Positions 1-10,250 of a stretch of 64,000 nucleotides of DNA are shown in pieces (the stretch's first letter is position 1; the number at the start of each line of letters is the position of its first letter). Location of the stretch: assembly GCA_907165065.1 (NCBI GenBank), contig OU015541.1:558001-622000 (forward strand), in the 5' to 3' direction. The position numbers and the translations under genes are program-made. The notes under the pieces were generated by a model. It did no database searches. It was given only the letters and a program-made list of their open reading frames with translations, and was not told where the DNA came from. Origin of the DNA: Caprimulgus europaeus. Its lineage: Eukaryota; Chordata; Aves; Caprimulgiformes; Caprimulgidae.

Positions 1-2024
1 GTCTTCTAATTCATATCTGCTTAATTTACTGGCACAAAATAATCTCGCTTCTCTGTCGAGAGGGGCTGTTACAACTGCTGCCTTCGCTGTGTAATCAAGA
101 CAGCAGTTGCCTGGATTCGGCTCCTGTGATCACCGTGCTTGGATCAGAATACAGAGCAGACACAGCCTTTGTTTCCTGCTCTGGAGGCTCCCAGTCCTGG
201 CCTGTTGATGTTTTTCTGTTCAGGAATGTAGTGCTGGTGAGGAGAGGAGCCGGTCAGCCCTGTACGTGGGGGCGGGGTAAGCGGTAGCTCAGGAGTTGTC
301 GTCTTTCTGGAATGGGATTTTTGGATATTCCAGTCAATCTTTGATCTCTTGCCAGACTCAATGTTGCTTAGCTTCAGACCAGGTTTGATTAAATTTAAGC
401 AATTAGGAATGGATTTAGGGTGAGGAAAGTCACTTCTTGCACAGAACTGGGTTTTTCTTTTTACTGGCAAGAGCTTGTGTGCAAGTTTTGCCCGGTCGTG
501 CCTGTGCCCATGGTTTTGAGAACCTGGAGTAAATTACAGTTGTGCAAATGCCAGCGTCTCCAGGATCTGATGCTGCAGCGTCCTGGAGTGCAGCCAGAGC
601 AGTGGACTTCATGGCACTGGTAACTAAGTGTTGTGTTTTAAACTTAACTTGTTCTTTCACTGGCAAGCTAGGCTTCCAGGAGGAAAGGAAAAGTGTTTCA
701 TTACCTGTGCTTTCCTCTCCCACTTTTGGGGAGCAGTGGTGAGCAGCTGAGCTTCTGAGTCACCCAATCAGGTTTCTGTGTGGTGACCATCCGTTACGTC
801 CTTGGCAGAGAGAAGTGCACAGGGTTAAATTTCCCTCTTGTGCCTCGAAGACTCTGTGTGCAATTAGATGCAGGGACTTGTTCTGATGAAAAAGGAGGAT
901 CTGGGAGCCTACCTCAGCGTTGGTGCTGGTGACCTTGTGTGTGTTTGCCCGGCGCGCGCCCGCGGCGAGGAAGCGCCGTGCTGCGCGGCACAGGTACAGC
1001 GCTCTGCCTGCTGATGGCTCTAATGAGAAAATATCGCTCCGCTGGCGTGTGCCCACCTGCCAGCGGCTGCGTCATAAATCACACGGCTGCAGCGAGCTCG
1101 TGGGGCTGACAGCCTGCTTCCTTTATTTAAGAACACAACAAAAAAACAGACCCCAAAATGCAGAGGGTCGCATGTGACATCACTTTGGCCGGTCGGTCCC
1201 CGTGAGAGTGGGTGGCGGGCTCAGCGGGTGGACGTGGCCGGCCGTGCTCGGGGGAGCTGCGCTGAGCTGGCTGCTGGGCTGCTCTTGCTGGTGTTTGGAA
1301 GAAGATGCTCTGTCTGAATGAGGCGAGTGGCCTCTCGCCTTCTGCTTCTGGCCTCTGTTTGGGCAGCTCTTGCCAGTGAGACCCCACGTGCGCAGAGGGA
1401 GAGCGGGCTGTTGGCGTTCCCCGGGAAGCCAGTGGTCTTCTGCTGACAGACCCTGGCTGGGTTTGGCCCCATTGATATCTCTAACAAAGGGAGCTGGAAG
1501 AACAAGGCTGGGCATGGCAAAGCTGTGCTGGTGCAGAATGTTCAGACCTGTTTTCTCAATCATCAGTTGATAATGAAGTTGGAAGCCTGATGGGTCTTTG
1601 AGTCCTTGGAGTCATGTTCTGCACTGCTTAACAGCACCCTCAAATGGCCAGTAAAAGAGCAGGTTTTTTGTTCCCTTTTGACATTTGACTCATAAACAAT
1701 AGGTGCACTGGTTTGTTCCATGTGCACAGTCTCTGATCACTCAATTTAGAAATGTAATTTGTAAGTTTAAATTAAAATTTTAATTTGCAGATGGACACAC
1801 TTCATGACCAGCAAAGGCAAAACCTTGTTAAAACTGGAGGAAATATTCTGTGAATTTAAATGAACTATTGAAAATACTTCTTTGGTGAGGAATACATGGA
1901 TGTTAATGTTGTGGGGAATAAAGCATTTCTTAAGAAACTGCAAATATCACCAACATTTTGGCACTGCTAATGGGAAGTCCTTTGGGAGGCAGTCATCACA
2001 CCTTTTCTTTGTGCTGTTTTACAG
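1..2024 (+). other. CTNNBL1: CTNNBL1 intron (3' part, entering from left edge)
   Basis: The window opens inside an intron of CTNNBL1; the next coding exon starts at 2025 after a TTTTACAG acceptor. I see no further CTNNBL1 exon here. A short GC-rich patch lies near 940-1000 and the rest is ordinary intronic sequence. The short open frames are not supported by any recognisable protein similarity. Confidence 0.75.
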
Positions 2025-2162
2025 GACATGGTGCGTCGGGGAGAGATAATAGACGATGACATGGAGGATGAATTCTATCTCCGTCGCCTGGATGCTGGTC
2101 TCTTTGTCCTACAGCTCATTTGTTACATCATGGCTGAGATCTGCAACGCCAACGTGCCCCAG
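2025..2162 (+). CDS. CTNNBL1: CTNNBL1 coding exon, third from last
   Basis: 138 nt, 46 codons, phase 0 at both ends. The acceptor is TTTTACAG before GAC and the donor is CAG/GTAAGG. It encodes DMVRRGEIID through NANVPQ. As a symmetric exon it could be skipped without a frameshift. One residue, Leu in VLQLICYIMAE, is His in the human protein as I remember it. Confidence 0.96.
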
Positions 2163-5100
2163 GTAAGGCGGATACGAGGCTGGCAGATCATCTGTGTGTC
2201 CATCCTCGTTGAATTGTCTTCTCTTTGGTTCCTTTTCTGGGAGGAAACCTCCTGCTTGTTGCTCTTGTGTCCATTCAGCTTCATCAAGCTCCAGCAGTCA
2301 GGGGGGTGTTAGTGGGTCCAGAGGCTGATGGTTGTCACTGAGTTCATGCAGTCTGCCATGGGTGGGGTCACAGCTGGAAAGGGAAAGGCCCTGTTTATAC
2401 CACTGCTGAGAGCGGTGGAAGGGGACGTTCTCTTGGGAGATCTCACAAAGGCACAGGCTGCAGCAGGTGACTTTTCCTGATCCATGCAAAATCCTGCATC
2501 TCTGCTGGTGTGAATACATGGGGGTTTGTGAATCTGTTCTGTGGTTACTCGTACCTGTGCCACGTGAATGTTTCTGAGTAGGTGCTCTGGGACTGAGGAC
2601 GAGCAAGGCTGGGCTGGGTTTTGTGGTGCTCAAGGTTTCTGCTCATCTCTCAAAGTGGAGAAGGTGTGGTTGCACATGGTTTTGTGTTGTACTGAAGATT
2701 GCTTTCTTCTCTTTCCTGTCCCCCATCAGATTCGTCAGAGGGTCCATCAGATTCTGAACATGAGAGGCAGCTCCATTAAAATTGTCCGACACATCCTCAA
2801 GGGTGAGTTGAGCTGTTCCTGTGCGTGTGTCTCATCTCCACAGGGACAGCTTGGTCATCTGTTTGTAGGGTGAGCTTTCACATGGAATTCTCCCTGACTT
2901 TGTGAGCATCTTCAGGCAGCAGCTGAGTAGTGTTCAGAGATCTGGGCAGGGCTGGAGTCGCCCTGAGAAGGGGCGCGCGTTACCTCGGGGTTAGGACGCT
3001 TGCTGTTGCCTGCTGTGGTAGAACAGCACGTCACTTCACGCTGCCATCAGCCACGGGCTGGCGGGAGCTCGCTGCTGCCATTGGCACCAGAGTAAATATT
3101 TAAGGGAAGTGTGTGTGCATGCTGGAGGGGAGAATGGTGGAGTCTCGCCTCTCATTAACACAGCCCTGCACTTCACCATCTGCACCATATTAGGATCCGT
3201 GGTGTATTTGTCTTGTTCTTAGTGTCAGATTAATGTGGATTATAGCATTAAAGTACCCTCTGTAGCTTTAAAATGTCGCTGTTGTGATTTGCAATCCCAG
3301 TTTTAAAGTACTGCTTGTTATTTCTAATGCTTATGTTGACTAAGAGCAGCGCTTCTTTGAGCTGTGGCTCTCATCTGGAGCCTGCTGTCCTTCAGCAGAA
3401 GCAGACAGTTGGACTGGGGGAGAAGGGGACAGGACTCAGCTGGAGAGCTGGGATCTGCACCCACGGGAGGTGCCTGCTTCTGTAGCAGAGGGTTGTGTGG
3501 GACGTGTCTGCTCCCAAGGGCTGTGCTGTTTGCAGTGAGGGGTGAGGAGTCTCTTCTGGAGAGAAGGGAGGATTGGCAGCATCTCCGGAGGTACGGGGCC
3601 GAGGGTTGTGCTGTTTCCACGTCTCTGCTTTCTTTGGGAATGACAATGATGTTCTCTGGGCCTTTTCTTCCCCCCTCCTCAACACTGGCAGGTACAGGCA
3701 GCTTTTTTTTCTCGTAGATCCTGTCACTTTTCTCCCTCCCCATATGCAGGAAAAAAGGGGATCAGAGGGCTGGCTGGTCTGATGAAATTAAGAGTGATTT
3801 TCTGACAGAGCGAGATTACCCGCAGCTATAAGCAATCTCTTTGGCCCTTGTCCTTTGCCAGCAAGTGCGAGTTAATACCTGCTGAGGAACAGGGGGGACT
3901 AGAGAGGATGTCTTTTCTGCTTTTAATTGTGATACTCGACAGTTCCTGCCTCCAGACTGTCCATTTCCAGCACGAGGGCGTAGCTCACATCCGCTTTCAG
4001 GTTCCCGCGCTTGCCCTGGGCCAGGGGTGCCTGAGGGATTTTTCTGCACACCTCGCTGTATTTACACCCCTCACGTTCATGTCTTTGCTTTGTTGATTTA
4101 CTTACTAAGCTGACTTGGAGGGCAGCTGCATTACAATTTCATCCCATTCTTTCTTTCACAGTGACTTGCATTGTGAAACTTCCTCAGTGGCTGATCCCCT
4201 CTCGCAGGCTGTGGGTTGTACGGCAGGGTCAGTGGTCTCGGCAGGAACCTGCTCTCTGCCTGGAGAGGCCACAAATGGCACCTTAATAGTGCAGGGGATG
4301 GATACAGGACTTGGAGCTCTGTCTTTGGGAGCTCTCCCCAACTCTCATACCTGTGAGTTTGAGAGACTTGTTCCATTATAATTGTCAGTGACCTTAAATT
4401 TGTTGGTGGACCCTTGTGAAACACTGGAACGGTGCCCAGAAGGTTCCTGCCAGGTAGGAGCAGCACTGAGCTTGTCTGCAGTCTGTGCTGGTGGAATTTA
4501 AGTTTTCAGTAGTTACACACCTATGTCCAGGTATGCTGTCAGTGTAACTTCACCAGCTCTTAGCAGAAGGTACACCACAGACAAGGCCCTGCCTCTCCAG
4601 AGGGGCCGGCTGGTTGAGCACAGCTTGCCTGTGGCAGTGGTGTGGTTGTGGGCCCTGGTGGGGCTGGGGGGCCCGCAGGGGATGTCTGAGCTGTCACTGG
4701 TGTCTGAACTGTACAACTCCTCATCCCAAGTGACTGAGAGGTCGGGAGCCTTGAGCCTCAGCTGAAGTGTTTCCAGGCCACTTTCCAGCTTGCTCTCAGG
4801 ACAGACAAGGGCCGGTTTATTTTTACTTTTCGTTCAGTGTTTTGCTCTTGTTGAGTTTTTATTTTCTATTTTTGCATACTAATTAGGTGCTTGGTTTTTA
4901 GTTTGATTTTTATGGCCTACATATTCTTCGTGTTTCTCTGGCAACCTGACAGCTGATGGATCCCTTGGGGTTGCTCAGAATTACTTAGGATGCAGGCGAG
5001 GAAGCGAGGCTGTTTTCTTATGGTAGGGCTTTCAAGGGGAGGAGTGGGCAGGGAGTACTTGAAGGCTCATTAACTGTATTTTTGCAGGCTGACCAGTCCT

Positions 5101-8072
5101 CCCATGGTTCCTTTTTCTTGGAGATCAAGCATTACTTGCAGCGGGACAGTTAGTTTGCTCTTTGGAAGAGAACAGCTGAGCGGTGTGTGCCTTGGCTGGG
5201 GGGATGTCTTGGGGTGGAGACTGGTGTTCATGACAGGAAGTGGTGTCTGCACCTTGGGGTGATTCCTGGTCTCCGTCTCTGTGGCTGGGAGCCGTGTGAG
5301 GCACAGCCCTCTCCAGATAGCAGTGCTCAGCTCTGGAGTGGGAAAGCACTCTGTTCCTTACTGCTGCAGGGAGCCAGCCTTGGTACCTGCTCCCTTTGGG
5401 GAGCTGCTGTCAGAGGAGCCCTGCAGGAACTGAGGGGCAGGGGTCCCTCCCCAGGAGCCCCGAGAGGCGATGCCTGGTGGAACCTCTGTTTTCAGTGAAG
5501 GTGATGGGCACATCAGGGAGCTGGGAAGGCAGAATGTCATAAACCAAACCTGTTAGCATGGGCAATCAAAGAGAAAAGGTAGGTATGTGCTGAGGACTGT
5601 GCTAAATTTGGCCTGTGGTCCCTCAGTATGTGCAGGCTTTATAGCTTCCAATATCCATTACAAGCTTCAGTATTTCCCTATTGATTTTTACTGTTCCGTA
5701 ACCATTGTATTTTGTCTAATGAAGCAGAAACCAATCTTGGGTCCTTTCCCTTTGTGTAGCTGCAGCACTGTGTAAGCTCTGTTTAACTGTTGGCAGGGGG
5801 AGCTTACATTTGATTTTTTTGCTGTCTCACTGAAGTGCTGGAATTTTAAATAAAAAAGTAAATACATAAAACCTTGGGGGGAGAAGGGTTTTTTTAAGCC
5901 TAGTTGTGAAGGTTTTGTCTGGTCTCTTCAAATTAGCATTAGCAACTGTTGGTAACCCAGTAAACACTCTGCCTTGGGAGTCACTGTGGTTTCAGTCTTA
6001 GGGAGCCTGAACATTTAGGAGGAGAGATGCTGAGCTTTTGGATAGGATTAGAGGAGTCTGTGGCTTGCTTTTGTCTGAGTGATCTCAGCGGGACAACGGA
6101 AGGGCAGTGTCATTAGTGGCACTCAGCAGTTTCCCTGCTCGAGTTGTCTGTTCCAGTGCTCTGCAGTCCCTGAAGCTGGGCCATGTCCTGCAGCCGGGGC
6201 CGACCCGCGCTGGGCCGGGCTCAGAGGCCGCAGCCGCCCCTCCCGCGGGGGTCCCGGCGCTCCGGAGGTACCGGTGGTTGGTTCCCTGGGCTGCCATGAA
6301 CACGGGCAGCTGCTGTGTCTGTTCCAGGGGCACTTAGTGACAAAGCGTGGCGAGGGCTCGCTGGGGACAGAGCCCGCTCCTGCGCGGGGACACAGCTGTG
6401 ACAAAGCTCTGGTGCTGCCCCGGCGGAGCTGAACCCCGGCCTTCCCCCGGGCAGGTCACCGCGTCCCGGCCACCGCGGGGTTTGTGTCGGGCCCGGCGCG
6501 GTGGCAGGTGCCGGTCCCCGGCGGCTGGGCCCTGCCCTGCTGCAATCACCCGGCTCATCGGTGGCTGTGGCGGATCTGTGAGCTGGCCGCTGTCCTCTCG
6601 AAGCGCCATGGAGAGCTTCTCCTCCGTCTGAGGGCAGTGCCCTGTGCCCCCTTCCTCAGGACAGCGGGGTCCGGTTCGCTTGCAGCAAACCTCAGCGTTC
6701 CCCGCCTGCTCCTGTTACCGGTCCGGCAGAGGTCATAAATATTGAAAGGATTTCTCCCAGAGGCCCTGGCAGAGGAGCTCTGCTGCTTGTACCTGGAGAG
6801 AGAGAGTGCACGCAGGAGGGACGACTCCCACATCCGCTAACTTCTCCCTGTCCTCACTCTTTTCAGTGCTCTTATAACAAAGGCTTTGATGGAGCTCAGA
6901 AGCTTGTAGCCGTGCTGAACGTATAAATATTAAAGCAAACTTTCTGCAGCAGCTTCCATTCAGATGCTGAATACAAGCTGTTCTGTTTGTGTCGCAAGAA
7001 GGGGAAGAACGCGAGCAGGCGGAGGCTGGAGAACACCGTCTAACCAGGCAGTCTGCTCCTAGTTTACTCAGATTTGTTCAGCTCCTTGCCTCCACAGCTC
7101 AAAACCTGCCTTTCATTTCTCCTTTTTAGACCATCTTTGAATATGTCGGTTCTGGTGGTGGGAAGGAGGGAGCTGGAGCGGGGATGAGAGCTGCCAGCTC
7201 TTGGTGAATGTCAGGAAGGAGGAGAGCTGCAGAGGAAGTTTTTGGTCCTACGGTGTTTGGCCGTGTGTGGATGGGCAAGACCTTGATCTGGATTTGGTAT
7301 CCTCTGCCTGAAGACAAGGAGTTTGTTTTGTAGTTAAATCTGAACTGGTGTTTTCTTCCATATTGGTTCAAAGCACTTGCAGATTAGGGAATTGGTCTCC
7401 ACTTGGCAAAAGTCCTTTGGGGTGCTTGGAGAACAGACGGGTCACACCCAGGGTTAGGAACGTTTAACAGTTGTGTCACAGTCTGTGCCTGACCCTCCCT
7501 GATACTCAGCATTAACAGGGACTGGAAGGCCAGCGTTGTCCAGGGCTGGTTTGGATTTCCTGGGCTGAGAGAGGCCAGCGGTGACTGTCCAGCTCAGGCG
7601 GGCGCTGGTGGGCTGAGCCGTCGGGATAACGGAGGAGCTGGGGGGAGCCGCTGGACGGGAGGGTGAGACACTGGGGTGCTGGTGTCTGCCCCGGGGTGCT
7701 GGTGTCTGCCTGGGCTTGTCGGGCTGCTCAGGGCTGAGCGGGGTGCTCTGCCACAGGCTTGTTCACTGCAAGGGCTCCTAACGAGGGCTCTGGAGATGTT
7801 CACTGTGCAAAGTTTTAACTGTGGGGATGGGGAGAAAAACCAGCAGCGCTCCGGGCCTGAATTCCCGTTCAGCTGTTTGCAGTGGATGCGGGTGGAGATC
7901 CTGCTGTGGTGTCTACAAGAGAAGGTGCCCATCGGTGGTCGGTGTCTCACTCAAACCCTGTTCTGTTTGCTTTCTCCCTGCAGAGTACGCGGAGAACATC
8001 GGGGACGGGAAGAACCAGGAGTTCCGGGAGAGCGAGCAGAAGCGGATCCTGGATCTGCTGGAGAGCTTCTGA
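2025..8072 (+). CDS. CTNNBL1: CTNNBL1, beta-catenin-like protein 1 (C-terminal 99 codons, three exons, 5' part outside window)
   Basis: The joined exons 2025-2162, 2730-2802 and 7984-8072 encode the last 99 residues of CTNNBL1, starting DMVRRGEIID and ending RILDLLESF. From memory this agrees almost residue for residue with the human C-terminus (total about 563 aa). The family is a nuclear armadillo-like protein of the PRP19/CDC5L spliceosome complex that binds nuclear localisation signals, including that of the antibody deaminase AID. The exons have clean AG/GT boundaries and phases 0, 1 and stop. The segment includes the well conserved blocks FYLRRLDAGLFVLQ, IMAEICNANVPQ and RQRVHQILNMRGSSIKIVRH. 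Despite its name it is not a Wnt-pathway beta-catenin paralogue. The neighbour downstream on the same strand is VSTM2L, as in human. The identification is very secure; the start lies to the left of the window. Confidence 0.97.
2163..2729 (+). other. CTNNBL1: CTNNBL1 intron
   Basis: 567-bp intron with a GTAAGG donor and a pyrimidine-rich CCCCCATCAG acceptor. Nothing else is recognised in it. Confidence 0.9.
2730..2802 (+). CDS. CTNNBL1: CTNNBL1 coding exon, second from last
   Basis: 73 nt, 24 codons plus one base, encoding IRQRVHQILNMRGSSIKIV and RHILK. The donor is CAAGG/GTGAGT. The last G joins AG of the final exon to make Glu. Confidence 0.96.
2803..7983 (+). other. CTNNBL1: CTNNBL1 last intron
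   Basis: 5.2-kb intron from GTGAGT to CTCCCTGCAG. No coding exon is recognised. It holds a CpG-dense patch at about 6175-6640, an AT-rich block with paired CAAAG/CTTTG motifs at about 6870-6960, and a 20-bp unit repeated twice around 7671-7710 containing GGTGCTGGTGTCTGCC. Confidence 0.85.
7984..8072 (+). CDS. CTNNBL1: CTNNBL1 terminal coding exon with stop
   Basis: 89 nt encoding EYAENIGDGKNQEFRESEQ followed by KRILDLLESF and TGA at 8070-8072. It follows a CTCCCTGCAG acceptor. The acidic/basic terminal helix is typical of the CTNNBL1 C-terminus. Confidence 0.96.
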
Positions 8073-8235
8073 GGGCTCAGGGGCTGGATTCCGACTGCCC
8101 ACGAGGGTGTGGGGTCTGGTTCTCCCTCCTGCTGCTGCCCTCCTCCAGCTGGATTGCACGACACAAATGATGTTTCTATGAAACTGCTTCTAAATGGGGT
8201 TTTGGAGATATTAAAGATAGTCTGCTTTTTTAATT
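8073..8235 (+). other. CTNNBL1: CTNNBL1 3'UTR (approximate end)
   Basis: Short 3'UTR running from the stop to shortly after the ATTAAA at 8210. The following sequence is T-rich and GT-containing, which suits a cleavage and polyadenylation site. The exact end is inferred. Confidence 0.6.
8210..8215 (+). terminator. CTNNBL1: Poly(A) signal ATTAAA of CTNNBL1
   Basis: ATTAAA, the commonest variant of the poly(A) hexamer, lies 138 nt after the stop. It is followed within 40 nt by a T-rich stretch and TCGTTTGTTATT. No AATAAA is seen nearby, so this is the likely 3' end signal. Confidence 0.6.
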
Positions 8236-10131
8236 CCTCGTTTGTTATTCAGTAGTCTGCTCTGAGGGGGGTTGCAGCCGCCTACCTTTTTTTTTCCCTC
8301 TAAGTCAAACTGCAGCGATCAGTGTGAAATACAACAGTACGTGTTAGAGGGAGGGCAAAGAGGAAACCCAGGTAGCTCAAGAGATTCTTTGCAAGTTATT
8401 CATTAATCAAATTGTACAACCCACTGTGCTGACATGAACTGGGGGAGCTGGGGCGTCGGTGTGTGCCCAGTTCAAGTGTTCTTGAAAGGTTTGGCACGTG
8501 CCAGTCAGCCCTCACCCCTCCTGAAGGGGATGTTGGGTGAGTCTGTCCTGGTTATTCTCAAAACTAAGAGACAGGGTAGGTAATCAGTGAAATGCACAAA
8601 TTCCATTCCTTCCGCAGTCGGCTTTGGGTCTTGGCTGTGCTTGTTCTGTAGAAGAGTCAGGATTCTGGTTCTGGACCGGGGAGTCTGGCTTTTTATAGCA
8701 GCAACAAGCTCAGCAGTAGAAGAGGGAGAGCCCCAGACGCACTGTGGGAGCTGCAGGAGCCCAAGTGGTTTGCCTTGGGCTGGCGGCAGCGGAGCAGAGC
8801 GCAGCGCGCTTCCCTCCTACCCCTCTGCACTCGCAGTGCCATTCCGGGCCTCAGCGCGCCGAACCCCGCCGCTTCCCCGAGCACCGGCTCCCAGCTGGGA
8901 CAAGAAGTAGCTGAGAATATTTTCCTGCATCCTCTTTTCTTCTGCTAAAGTTAATGACTGTCACCACAAAACATCTCAGCTCCAGCAAGCTGGGCCTTGC
9001 CTAATTTAGAGAGATTTGCATGCTGGCAGCATTCATTTTTTATCTCCAAGAAAAATGCATTGTCAGGGAAGCTTAAAGGCTTCCTTCGATCATGACTGCG
9101 TAGGCACGGCTGGCCTGGGCGCTATCAAACGCTGTTATTCAGGGGATCAACATGGAAGTCATGATTTCAGCAGCCACAGAAAGCTGCAAAAATACATTTT
9201 TGGTGCAGAACTTGTTTGAATTCCTCATTTATTTCTTCTGTTTTCAGCTCATTTCCTTAAAGGTGTTTTTTCCTTTATCTTTCAGATACATTTAGTTCTT
9301 TGTTTTAGTCCGGGAATTGTTCTCTTTCCACGCCACAGATGGTGGATTTGTGGCAAAGCTGGTTTTCCTCCTGGGCGATGATGTGTTGTTCCCTGTCTGG
9401 CAGGACCCTTGCATTTGAAAAGCCGAGGAGAAGGGGAGGGGTGGGGAGAAGGCTTGAGGTGGGACAGAGAGGGGACTTGATGAACGTGAAACAGCTTCCA
9501 CCGAAGAGTAGTGGCCACATATCTGGGGGGAAAAAGGGCAGGGGGGATCTTTAAAATAGTGCTGTAAACTGCTGGAGTGCAAGGTAAGTTTTTTTAAAAT
9601 CTAAATGTACTGTCTTGAACCCGATTTCACTGTTTGCTCACGTGTGTGACTGTGTCAGGGCAGGCTGGCGTGGGTGTGTGGTGCGCGGCGCTGCTCTGTC
9701 GGCTCCTCTCGGATGGGGCAAACCTCCAGCAGTGCCTGGCGGGAGTGAGCGCCCCTCCCTGCATTGCTTTTGGGAAGTAAATGTCTCCTCCCTTACCATT
9801 TCCAGCCCAGATGTGTTAGCTGGTTACTAAATACGGAGACTCTGGCCCAAAAATCGTTCCCTGCTCTAAGGGCTGGCCGGCTCGCTCTCTGGGAGCGGTG
9901 CTGCTGGGGGAGCTCAGCCTGCGTGTCAGGAATGTTCCTCCTGTATAAAGCAGCTTTTCTTTATTTTCTTTCCCTTTTGTAATTTGTGAGCTCTTCAAGG
10001 CGCTTCACCAAAGCCTTTCAGTCTCTGGATAGCTCACTGAAAGAACTGGGATGGAAGCAGCGGTGCTGGGAGCCGCCGCTCAGCGGGCTGGTGGCAGCGG
10101 CAGCTCCTGTGCCAGCAGGATGGTCCTGCCT

Positions 10132-10250
10132 TAGAATCAGAGAATGGTTTTGGTTGGAAAAGACCTTCAACATCATCGAGTCCAACCAAAAACCCAACAC
10201 TGGCAAGTCCACCGCTAAACTGTGTCCCTCAGCACCACATTTACATGGCT
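10132..10250 (-). mobile_element. CR1 LINE 3'-end fragment (degraded)
   Basis: The text AGAATGGTTTTGGTTGGAAA followed by AGACCTTCAACATCATCGAG and a TGTCCCTCAGCACCACATTT stretch matches the avian CR1 family as I know it, in reverse orientation. On the minus strand it ends in the ATTCT-type tail repeats (ATTCTCTGATTCTAA) typical of CR1. It is a short, old, non-coding 5'-truncated copy. Confidence 0.75.
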
